Source: Pseudorhodoplanes sinuspersici (GTDB taxonomy: Bacteria; Pseudomonadota; Alphaproteobacteria; Rhizobiales; Xanthobacteraceae). Taken from it: DNA of 64,000 nt. Location: NCBI RefSeq assembly GCF_002119765.1, contig NZ_CP021112.1, positions 3,652,501 to 3,716,500 on the forward strand. The letters are read 5' to 3'. This document shows positions 9,120-16,790 of this stretch, one piece after another (positions within the stretch are counted from its first letter, which is position 1; each line of letters starts with the position of its first letter). The notes under the pieces were generated by a model that saw only the letters and a program-made list of their open reading frames with translations, was not told where the DNA came from and searched no databases. The position numbers were made by a program, and so were the translations under genes.

Positions 9120-10547
9120 ATGAACCAAACAGCCCAATCAGACCGTATTGTTCCGCTCGTCATGTGCGGCGGCGCCGGCACGCGCCTCTGGCCATCATCG
9201 CGCGAAGGACGGCCGAAGCAGTTCCTGCCATTGCTTGGCTCGCGCTCCACATTTCAGGAAACGATGCTGCGGGTGGCGGATGCTGCCGTTTTTGCGCGTT
9301 CGATCATCATCACCAACACGCAATATCGTTTTATCGTGAAAGATCAGTTGAGCGAGATCGGTGTCGAGGCCGATATCATGCTTGAACCGATGCGCCGCGA
9401 TTCAGGTCCGGCCATTGCTGCGGGGGCCGTCTTCGCCTCGCGTCGGGACGGCAATCCGGTGATGGTGGCGCTCGCTGCCGATCATGTCGTTACCGATAAG
9501 TCGGCGTTCGTCACAGCCTGCCGTGAAGCGTCGGGTGCGGCGCGCGAAGGTCGTATCGTTACGTTCGGTGTAAAGCCGGATCGGTCGGCGACGGAATACG
9601 GTTATATCTGCCCTGGTGCGAAGCTGCACGGCGACATTTTTACGGTCGAGCGCTTTGTCGAAAAGCCGGACGCAAAGACAGCTCAGAGCTACATCGAACA
9701 AGGGTATCTGTGGAATTCCGGCAATTTTGTTTTTGCTGCCGAAGATCTTCTCGCCGAATACAGCGCCTTTGAAGCGGCAACCGTAACAGCAGCAAAAGCA
9801 GCCGTTGATGCTGCGGGCAACGATCTCGGCTTCATCACGATCGATCCTGAAGGATTCGGCCGCGCGAAACCAACGTCCATCGATTATGCTGTGATGGAAA
9901 AGACCAAACGCGCCGCAGTGATACCGGTCTCCTATGGCTGGTCGGATGTCGGCTCGTGGCATGCGGTGTGGGAGTTGTCGCAGCGGGATGAGAACGGAAA
10001 TGCCGCGCAAGGCAACGCGGTGTTTGTCGATACAAAGAATTCTTTCGCGTCATCGGAGAAGCCGCTGATTGCCTTGTTCGGCGTGCAGGATCTCGTGGTG
10101 GTCGCGAGTGAGGATGCGGTCCTGATCGCCGACCGCAAAAATACCGCCGAGATGAAGCGGCTAGTGCAGACGCTGAAAGAGGTGGCGCCGGCAGTCACCG
10201 AAGACCACATTCGCGTCCATCGGCCGTGGGGCAATTATCAGTCGCTCGACAATGGCGATCGCTATCAGGTCAAGCGCATCGTCGTAAAAAAGGGCGGGCG
10301 GCTTTCGTTGCAATATCATAATCACCGTGCCGAGCATTGGGTGGTGGTGCGTGGCACGGCCCGCGTCACGATCGGCGACCAGGTCACGACGCTGCATGAG
10401 AACCAGTCGATCTATATTCCTCTGGGCCAGCCGCACCGGCTGGAAAACCCCGGCAAGATCGATCTGGAACTGATCGAGGTCCAGACCGGCAGCTATCTCG
10501 GCGAGGACGATATCGTCCGTATCGAGGACGATTACCGGCGCTCTTAA
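9120..10547 (+). CDS. Bifunctional mannose-1-phosphate guanylyltransferase / mannose-6-phosphate isomerase
   Basis: The 475-residue protein has an N-terminal nucleotidyltransferase domain with the signature GGAGTRLWPSSREGRPKQFL at about 18-37 and FVEKPD near residue 180. It also has a C-terminal type II phosphomannose isomerase cupin with RPWGNYQSLD and QYHNHRAEHW near residue 400. The architecture matches XanB/AlgA/CpsB/ManC. It makes mannose-6-phosphate from fructose-6-phosphate and activates mannose-1-phosphate with GTP to GDP-mannose, so mannose or a derivative such as rhamnose or fucose enters the glycan. No phosphomannomutase or GDP-mannose-converting enzyme lies in the window. It starts at ATG 9120, 55 bases after the epimerase. 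Confidence 0.93.
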   Translation: MNQTAQSDRIVPLVMCGGAGTRLWPSSREGRPKQFLPLLGSRSTFQETMLRVADAAVFARSIIITNTQYRFIVKDQLSEIGVEADIMLEPMRRDSGPAIAAGAVFASRRDGNPVMVALAADHVVTDKSAFVTACREASGAAREGRIVTFGVKPDRSATEYGYICPGAKLHGDIFTVERFVEKPDAKTAQSYIEQGYLWNSGNFVFAAEDLLAEYSAFEAATVTAAKAAVDAAGNDLGFITIDPEGFGRAKPTSIDYAVMEKTKRAAVIPVSYGWSDVGSWHAVWELSQRDENGNAAQGNAVFVDTKNSFASSEKPLIALFGVQDLVVVASEDAVLIADRKNTAEMKRLVQTLKEVAPAVTEDHIRVHRPWGNYQSLDNGDRYQVKRIVVKKGGRLSLQYHNHRAEHWVVVRGTARVTIGDQVTTLHENQSIYIPLGQPHRLENPGKIDLELIEVQTGSYLGEDDIVRIEDDYRRS

Positions 10548-10628
10548 ATCCGCCGCCGCTTTTGTGCTACAGTCGATCCGTAAGTGAACCGGCATGTTGG
10601 AAGCATGCAGTGCACAAAGGTTGGCGTC

Positions 10629-11378
10629 ATGGCGATCAAACTCGACGATCTGAAGATCAAGCTGTTCACGGACGGGGCTGACAAGACCCAGATCGTAGAG
10701 ATGGCGAAGAACAGATGGATTGCCGGATTTACGACCAACCCGTCGCTGCTGAAGAAGGCGGGCGTCAGCGATTATGAGGCCTATGCGCGCGATCTGGTCA
10801 CCGCAGTGCCGGACCGGCACATCTCGTTCGAGGTTTTCTCCGACGATATCCCGGAAATGGTGGCGCAGGGCCGCGTGATCGCCTCTTGGGGCCAGAACGT
10901 CTATGTCAAGCTGCCGGTGATGACGACGCGCAAGGAGCCGCTTTACGAAGCGGTCCGCGCCTTGTCTTCCGACGGGGTGAAGATCAATCTCACAGCCATC
11001 TTCACGGCCGAGCAGGTGGCCAAGGCCATCGATGCGCTGCGCGGCGGCGCGCCGGCCTGTGTTTCCGTGTTTGCTGGGCGTTTGGCGGATTTCGGCATCG
11101 AATACGCCCCGTTGATGCGCGATTCGATCGCGCAGGCCCGTGCTACACCAAATGTCGCGATCATCTGGGCTTCCACACGTGAGGCTTACAATGTCATCGA
11201 AGCCGACCAGATGGGCTGCCACATCATCACGGCACCGGCCGACGTGTTGAAAAAAATGCCAGCATTGGGGACCAAAACGGGTGAAGACCTGTCGCTCGAT
11301 GCCGTGAAGGCTTTCCGGGAGGATGCTTTGTCAGCCGGGTTGCGGCTTGATCTTGGGGGACGGGCTGCGGCTGAGTAA
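10629..11378 (+). CDS. Transaldolase/fructose-6-phosphate aldolase family protein
   Basis: The 249-residue product belongs to the short (TalC-like) transaldolase family: LFTDGAD at the start, GFTTNPSLLKKAGV near residue 33, the Schiff-base lysine at residue 94 in VYVKLPV, and GVKINLTAIFTAEQ. The family transfers dihydroxyacetone units between sugar phosphates, or releases them. Similar proteins sit in lipopolysaccharide gene clusters of other alphaproteobacteria, where their specific substrate is not established. Placed right behind the mannose-activating enzyme, it may supply or rearrange fructose-6-phosphate. I chose ATG 10629 because the family begins at MAIKLDDLK. A GTG 45 bases upstream adds a non-conserved stretch. 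Confidence 0.85.
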   Translation: MAIKLDDLKIKLFTDGADKTQIVEMAKNRWIAGFTTNPSLLKKAGVSDYEAYARDLVTAVPDRHISFEVFSDDIPEMVAQGRVIASWGQNVYVKLPVMTTRKEPLYEAVRALSSDGVKINLTAIFTAEQVAKAIDALRGGAPACVSVFAGRLADFGIEYAPLMRDSIAQARATPNVAIIWASTREAYNVIEADQMGCHIITAPADVLKKMPALGTKTGEDLSLDAVKAFREDALSAGLRLDLGGRAAAE

Positions 11379-11564
11379 GCTCTGCAATTCTTAGGTGCTT
11401 TAATACCTTGTGCGTGACGCATCCCGGCGGCACCGGCCTGGGTCAACCGTAACGCTTTGACTCAAAAGGTGTTTGAATAGGGTAAACGAAATTATGACGC
11501 AGCCGCGAACGGCATGCTAGTCAGGTTTCGGTTTTCTGGCCGCTTCGGCGGGGGGTATTTCTAG

Positions 11565-12566
11565 ATGGTTCGTGCAGTTGAGAGCAGCGCCAAGGGGCCG
11601 CTGCGTGTCGGCGTCATTGGTGTCGGCATCATGGGGGCTAACCACGCCCGTGTTTTTGCGGGCTTGCCCGATGTGACACTGGTCGGCGTTGCGGACCCGA
11701 GCGAGCAGCAGCGGGAGCTGGTGACCCGGATTCTGGGCGTTCCGGCGGTCGAACATGTCGACGATCTGCTTGGGCCCGGTCTCGATGCCGTCACCATCGC
11801 CGCACCGACCCATTTGCACCATGAGATGGCATTGAAGTGCATCGAGCGCGGCATTCATGTGCTGGTTGAAAAGCCGATCGCATCGAACGTGGATGAGGGC
11901 CGCGAGATCATCGCTGCTGCGAAGCGTCGCGGTGTGAAGCTGATGGTCGGCCATGTCGAGCGCTTCAATCCGGCCGTGCAGGCGATCAAGGATGCGATCA
12001 AGGACGAGGATATCCTCTCGATCGGCATCACGCGCGTCGGGCCGTTTCCGCCGCGCATGTCGAATGTCGGCGTGGTGATCGATCTTGCCGTGCACGATAT
12101 CGATCTCATTCGCTGGTTCACCGATTCTGAAATCGTCGAGGTGCAGCCGCAATTGTCGAGCGCGATTGCCGAGCGTGAGGACATTGCGCTGCTGCAATTC
12201 CGCACCGCCTCCGGCGTGCTCGCCCATATCAACACCAATTGGCTAACACCGTTCAAGGCGCGCACCGTGCATGTCGCAACGCGCAAGAAATACCTCATCG
12301 GCGATCTTTTGACCCGTCAGGTCAGCGAGTGCTTCGGCTTCCAACCGGATGGCAGCTATTCGATGCGACATCTTTCGGTCGGTCATTCTGAACCACTCCG
12401 CGCCGAACTTCAGTCCTTCGTCAGTGCGGTGCGTGACGACAAGACGCCGCCTGTCACTGGCGAAGAAGGCGTCGAAAGCCTTGATGTCGCAATGCGTTGT
12501 CTCGAAGATCGCCAGCCGTCCAAGGCGGCGTCGCGTCGTCCTGAGCCGCGCCGCGCCGCTGGCTGA
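11565..12566 (+). CDS. gnnA: Gfo/Idh/MocA oxidoreductase, probable UDP-GlcNAc 3-dehydrogenase (GnnA-like)
   Basis: The 333-residue enzyme has an N-terminal NAD-binding motif (GVIGVGIMGANHARVF, from about residue 16), the family lysine motif VEKPIA at 101-106 and the conserved VHDIDLIRWF near residue 178. It is followed 30 bases later by a DegT-type aminotransferase. The family oxidises a sugar ring hydroxyl to a ketone. The VHDIDL signature is nearer to UDP-GlcNAc 3-dehydrogenases than to WlbA-type enzymes acting on the uronic acid. With the aminotransferase it would form UDP-GlcNAc3N, the precursor of amide-linked lipid A (2,3-diamino-2,3-dideoxyglucose). That lipid A type is known from relatives of this organism. 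A role in a surface glycan with a 3-amino sugar is the main alternative. A G-rich ribosome site precedes ATG 11565. Confidence 0.68.
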   Translation: MVRAVESSAKGPLRVGVIGVGIMGANHARVFAGLPDVTLVGVADPSEQQRELVTRILGVPAVEHVDDLLGPGLDAVTIAAPTHLHHEMALKCIERGIHVLVEKPIASNVDEGREIIAAAKRRGVKLMVGHVERFNPAVQAIKDAIKDEDILSIGITRVGPFPPRMSNVGVVIDLAVHDIDLIRWFTDSEIVEVQPQLSSAIAEREDIALLQFRTASGVLAHINTNWLTPFKARTVHVATRKKYLIGDLLTRQVSECFGFQPDGSYSMRHLSVGHSEPLRAELQSFVSAVRDDKTPPVTGEEGVESLDVAMRCLEDRQPSKAASRRPEPRRAAG

Positions 12567-12596
12567 ACATTCACCGCATCAGAGCTGCCGAGTACA

Positions 12597-13748
12597 ATGA
12601 ACCAGCATACCCGTATCGACCAGCGACCGATCCCTTTCATTGACGTTGTGGCGCAGCGTCGGCGGCTCGGTAGTGTGATCGATGAGGCAACGACGCGCGT
12701 CCTGAATCACTGCCAGTTTCTGATGGGGCCGGAAGTCACGGCGTTCGAGCAACAGCTCGCGGCCTTTTGTGGCGCCAAGCATGCCTTGTCCTGTTCGAGC
12801 GGGACCGATGCATTGGTCATGACGTTGATGGCGAAAAATATCGGTCCTGGTGACGCGGTATTCTGCCCGACCTTTACCTTCTGCGCGACGGCGGAAAGTG
12901 CGGCCTTGATCGGCGCCACGCCGGTTTTCGTCGACGTTCATGCCGATACGTTCAATATCGATGTCGAGAGCCTGAAATCGGCGATCAACACAGCCAAGGC
13001 GCAGGGGCTGAAGCCAAAGGCGGTTATCCCGGTCGATCTGTTCGGATTGCCGGCGGATCATGATGCAATTGCGGAAATCGCGGATGCCGAAAAGCTTTTC
13101 ATCCTCGACGACGCTGCGCAGGGTTTCGGCGGAACATACAAGGGGAGGGATATCGGCACTCTTGGCCACGCGACCGCGACCAGCTTTTTCCCGGCCAAGC
13201 CGCTCGGCTGCTATGGCGATGGCGGCGCGGTGCTGACCGATGATGACGAATTGCTGAGCATTCTGAAAAGCGTGCGTATTCACGGGCAGGGCGCTGACAA
13301 ATACGACAATGTGCGCCTTGGATTGACCGGACGGCTGGACACGATTCAGGCCGCGGTGCTGATCGAAAAGCTCAAGATTTTCCGCGACGAGATCGTAACG
13401 CGCAATCGGGTCGCGCAGCGCTATTCAAAAGAGCTGAAGGATATCGCAACTGTTCCTGTCGTGCCGGAAGACTATGAGTCGGTCTGGGCGCAATACACGA
13501 TCCGGCTAGCACCAGGAAAACGTGACATGCTGGCCAAGGCTTTGCAGACTGAAGGCATCCCGACCGCGATCTATTACGCTAGGCCACTGCATCGCCAGAC
13601 CGCTTATCGCCAATTCCCGGTTGCTGGGAATGGGCTTCCCGTCAGCGAGCAACTGGCCGACGAAGTGATCAGCCTGCCGATGCATGCCTACTTGGACGAG
13701 CCGACTCAGGATCGCATCATCGATGCGGTGCGTCGGGCATTGCGTTAG
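12597..13748 (+). CDS. gnnB: DegT/DnrJ/EryC1/StrS sugar aminotransferase, probable GnnB
   Basis: The 383-residue PLP enzyme shows the hallmarks of nucleotide-sugar aminotransferases: CSSGTDALVMTLMA, PTFTFCATAESAALIGATPVFVDVH, the aspartate pair in ILDDAAQGFGG and the PLP lysine at about residue 200 in SFFPAKPLGCYGDGGA. It would transfer an amino group from glutamate onto a keto sugar nucleotide. Immediately after the GnnA-like dehydrogenase the best guess is amination at C3 to give UDP-GlcNAc3N for lipid A. It also resembles WbpE/WlbC, which aminate a uronic acid. In that case a dedicated N-acetyltransferase would be expected nearby, and none is present. That absence favours the lipid A assignment. 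Confidence 0.75.
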   Translation: MNQHTRIDQRPIPFIDVVAQRRRLGSVIDEATTRVLNHCQFLMGPEVTAFEQQLAAFCGAKHALSCSSGTDALVMTLMAKNIGPGDAVFCPTFTFCATAESAALIGATPVFVDVHADTFNIDVESLKSAINTAKAQGLKPKAVIPVDLFGLPADHDAIAEIADAEKLFILDDAAQGFGGTYKGRDIGTLGHATATSFFPAKPLGCYGDGGAVLTDDDELLSILKSVRIHGQGADKYDNVRLGLTGRLDTIQAAVLIEKLKIFRDEIVTRNRVAQRYSKELKDIATVPVVPEDYESVWAQYTIRLAPGKRDMLAKALQTEGIPTAIYYARPLHRQTAYRQFPVAGNGLPVSEQLADEVISLPMHAYLDEPTQDRIIDAVRRALR

Positions 13749-13814
13749 AGAATGCGATGTCTGATTCAACGTTGTTGAATCGGGCGCTGGCCAAGTGAGG
13801 AGGCCGCGGCCATC

Positions 13815-15443
13815 ATGCTGCGGCCCGGTGTGCCGGGCCTACGATCGGTTCGGACATCCGTTGTGATCAAACGCATCTTCACAGTTGGCGGCTTCACGCT
13901 GCTCTCGCGCATCACCGGCTTCATGCGTGATATCATGCTGGCCGCCATCCTTGGCGCTGGCCCTGTCGCTGACGCATTCTTCGTCGCGCTGCGTCTTCCC
14001 AATCATTTCCGGGCGATCTTTGCGGAAGGAGCGTTCAACGCCGCATTCGTGCCCGCCTACGCCCGCATCCGCCAGCAGGATGGACCCGATCCTGCGAAGC
14101 TGTTCGCGGATCGCATCTTCACGCTGCTGCTGGGAAGTCAAGTCATTCTGCTTGTCATTGCGCTGGCGTTTACACCCGATGTGATTGCGCTGCTGGCGCC
14201 GGGCTTCAACGAAGATCCTGGCCGCTTTGCACTCGCCACCGAGCTGACCCGCATCACCTTTCCCTATCTACTGCTTGTGTCGCTGGTGACGCTGTACGGC
14301 GGCATCCTGAATTCGATCCATCATTTTGCGACGCCAGCTGCTGCCCCGATCCTGCTCAATCTCTCGATGATGGTGACGATGGCTCTGGCAGCGTTTTTTC
14401 CGACGGCCGGTCATGCCGCGGCGTGGGGCGTGCTGATCGCCGGTATTCTCGAATTGCTGCTGGTGATGGGGGACGCCGGCCGGGCGCAGGTGTTAGCGCG
14501 GTTTCGCAGGCCACGGCTCGATCAGGATGTGCGGAAATTCTTCCGGGCGCTTGGTCCAGCAACCGTTGGCTCCGCGGGAGTGCAGCTTGCGATGTTTGCT
14601 GACACGATCATTGCAAGCTTTCTCGCGGCCGGCGCGATTTCGGCGCTGTATTACGCAGACCGCATCAACCAGCTTCCCATTGGTGTGATTGGTATTGCCG
14701 TCGGTACAGTGCTGCTGCCGGAGATGTCGCGCCGTCTTGCCTCTGGAGATGATGCCGGTGCGCGACACGCGCAAAACCGTGCGATCGAATTAACGCTCCT
14801 GCTGACAATCCCGTGTCTGGTCGCGTTCCTTATCGTTCCTGAGCTGATCATGCGGGCGCTGTTTTTGCGCGGGAAATTCACCGGTGGCGATGCATCGGCC
14901 GCGGCCGCAACGCTGGCCGCCTACGCGCTCGGTCTCATTCCCTACGTGCTGATCCGCAGCATGACAGCGCCATTCTTTGCGCGAGGCGACACCGCGACAC
15001 CAGTGAAGGCTTCGTTGACGGCTGTCGCGATCAATATCCTGTTCAAGATCGTGCTGATGGGACCACTGGCGCAGGTCGGTCTTGCCATGGCCACCGCCAT
15101 CGGAGCCTGGGTGAATGTCGGTCTCATGGTGTGGTTCGCAGCGAGGGCCGGGATCATCACCATGGATGCGCGGCTGCGGCGGTCAATGATCATGCTGGCG
15201 GTCAGCGGTTGCGTGCTTGGGGTTGTTATTTTTCTCACCTCAAAAGCAATGCCTTTTTTGCTTACAAATCTGCCAGCCTTCCGCGATGAGGCTGCGCTGG
15301 CGATGCTTGCGGTCATCGCAACCGTGACCTACGCAGCCCTTATCGGGCTGTTGCTTGGGCGCAACTGGTTCCGTGGTTTTGCAGCGGATCGGGCCGCGTC
15401 CGCTAATGTCGCGAAGTCCGGTGAGCCCCAAAATTTTTGTTAA
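13815..15443 (+). CDS. murJ: Lipid II flippase MurJ (MviN family)
   Basis: The 542-residue polytopic protein contains the MurJ hallmarks FTVGGFTLLSRITGFMRDIMLAAILGAGPVADAFFVALRLPNHFRAIFAEG near the N-terminus and about 14 hydrophobic segments. It flips the peptidoglycan precursor lipid II across the inner membrane. ATG 13815 has a GAGGAGG about ten bases upstream. A GTG at 13863 matches the usual family start better (VIKRIFTVGG), so the first 16 residues may be untranslated. It follows gnnB by 66 bases and closes the envelope cluster. In many relatives murJ lies next to glnD or mutS, so the placement here behind sugar genes is somewhat unusual. Confidence 0.92.
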   Translation: MLRPGVPGLRSVRTSVVIKRIFTVGGFTLLSRITGFMRDIMLAAILGAGPVADAFFVALRLPNHFRAIFAEGAFNAAFVPAYARIRQQDGPDPAKLFADRIFTLLLGSQVILLVIALAFTPDVIALLAPGFNEDPGRFALATELTRITFPYLLLVSLVTLYGGILNSIHHFATPAAAPILLNLSMMVTMALAAFFPTAGHAAAWGVLIAGILELLLVMGDAGRAQVLARFRRPRLDQDVRKFFRALGPATVGSAGVQLAMFADTIIASFLAAGAISALYYADRINQLPIGVIGIAVGTVLLPEMSRRLASGDDAGARHAQNRAIELTLLLTIPCLVAFLIVPELIMRALFLRGKFTGGDASAAAATLAAYALGLIPYVLIRSMTAPFFARGDTATPVKASLTAVAINILFKIVLMGPLAQVGLAMATAIGAWVNVGLMVWFAARAGIITMDARLRRSMIMLAVSGCVLGVVIFLTSKAMPFLLTNLPAFRDEAALAMLAVIATVTYAALIGLLLGRNWFRGFAADRAASANVAKSGEPQNFC

Positions 15444-15579
15444 GCCATTGTGTAGACTGGATAATTTTGTTTTTCGCCGTTAACCGGCGGGAATGTTCGG
15501 TATTTGAACTTCCGGCCGAATGGCCTATGTGTCCGCCGGGGATTGTTGAAATTCGGCTACGAGCGCTTTTGAGCCAGTA

Positions 15580-16782
15580 ATGATTAGACAAAAGTATCGG
15601 TCGTTTGGCGCCGCGTTGCCGGTGGTCCTTCTCGCATTTCTGCTTGCTGGTTGTGGCCAAGGCCAACAACAGCAAAAGGCCGCGCCGCCGCCTCCGGCGG
15701 TGACCGTCGCCGAGCCGATCAAGCGCAACGTTATCGATCAGGACGAATATGTCGGCCGCTTTGTGGCCGTCGATTCGGTGGAAATCCGCGCGCGTGTTTC
15801 CGGTTATCTTGAGAAAATCCACTTCAAGGACGGCCAGATGGTAAAGGAGGGGGAGCTTCTTTTTACCATCGACAAACGCCCGTTCCAGAACACGCTTGCG
15901 CAGGCTCGCGCCAATCTGGCGCAGGCTCGCGCCAATCTTGCCTATGCCGAGGCCGATTTGTTGCGTGGTCAGCAACTCGTAAAAGACAAGACGATCACCG
16001 AGCAGACCTATGAACAGCGTCTGCAAGCCCAGCGCATTGCTGTTGCGACCGTTGCCGCCAATGAGGCGTCGGTCAAACAGGCTGAGCTCGATCTGGAATT
16101 CACTGAATTGCGTTCTCCGCTCACCGGACGCATCGGCGACCGCCGTGTCTCGGTTGGGAATCTTGTCACGGGCGGCACGTCGGGCAACACGACGTTGCTT
16201 GCGACCATTGTGTCGACCGATCCGATCCGCTTCGAATTCACTTTCGATGAAGCTTCGTATCTTCGCTACGAGCGGCTGGCCCTGAGCGGCGGCAAGAAAG
16301 CAAAAAAGGACGACATCGCTGCGCGCGGCGGCTCAACGCTCGTGCGTTTGAAACTGATCGACGAAAAAGACTTCATCCATGTCGGGCGCATGGACTTTCT
16401 CGATAACGTCATCGATCGCAGTACCGGCACGATCCGTGGCCGCGCGACCTTCGCAAATGCGGCTGGTGTCTTTACGCCTGGCATGTTCGCACGGTTACAG
16501 GTCCCGGCTTCGCCGCCTTATCAGGCGCTGCTGATTCCGGATTCGGCCATCGGGAGCGAACAGGCGCGGAAGTTCGTTTATGTCGTTCGCCCGGATAATT
16601 CTATCGCACAGAAATACGTCGTGCTGGGCCAGCTTTCCGACGGCGATCGTGTGATCAAGAGCGGTATTGAAGCCGATGACCGGGTCGTCGTCGATGGTCT
16701 GATGCGCGTGCGTCCCGGCGTAAAAGTCGATCCGCAGGTTGGTGCTGCACCTCCGCCGGCCGCTGGCACGGCGCAGAAATAG
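15580..16782 (+). CDS. RND efflux periplasmic adaptor lipoprotein (MexE/AcrA type)
   Basis: The 400-residue protein has a lipoprotein signal ending LLAGC at Cys25, a low-complexity QQQQ/PPPP linker, a barrel-sandwich half-motif (RARVSGYLEKIHFKDGQMVKEGELLFTID) and a helical hairpin with a duplicated AQARANL unit. Membrane-fusion beta domains ending around residue 385 follow. It links the inner-membrane RND pump to an outer-membrane channel. The pump gene begins eight bases after its stop, so the two are co-transcribed. No TolC-type channel gene is present, so a channel from elsewhere must be used. The 136 bases upstream contain a small hairpin (CGCCG/CGGCG near 15476-15490) that may end murJ transcription. 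Confidence 0.92.
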   Translation: MIRQKYRSFGAALPVVLLAFLLAGCGQGQQQQKAAPPPPAVTVAEPIKRNVIDQDEYVGRFVAVDSVEIRARVSGYLEKIHFKDGQMVKEGELLFTIDKRPFQNTLAQARANLAQARANLAYAEADLLRGQQLVKDKTITEQTYEQRLQAQRIAVATVAANEASVKQAELDLEFTELRSPLTGRIGDRRVSVGNLVTGGTSGNTTLLATIVSTDPIRFEFTFDEASYLRYERLALSGGKKAKKDDIAARGGSTLVRLKLIDEKDFIHVGRMDFLDNVIDRSTGTIRGRATFANAAGVFTPGMFARLQVPASPPYQALLIPDSAIGSEQARKFVYVVRPDNSIAQKYVVLGQLSDGDRVIKSGIEADDRVVVDGLMRVRPGVKVDPQVGAAPPPAAGTAQK

Positions 16783-16790
16783 GGCCGGCC

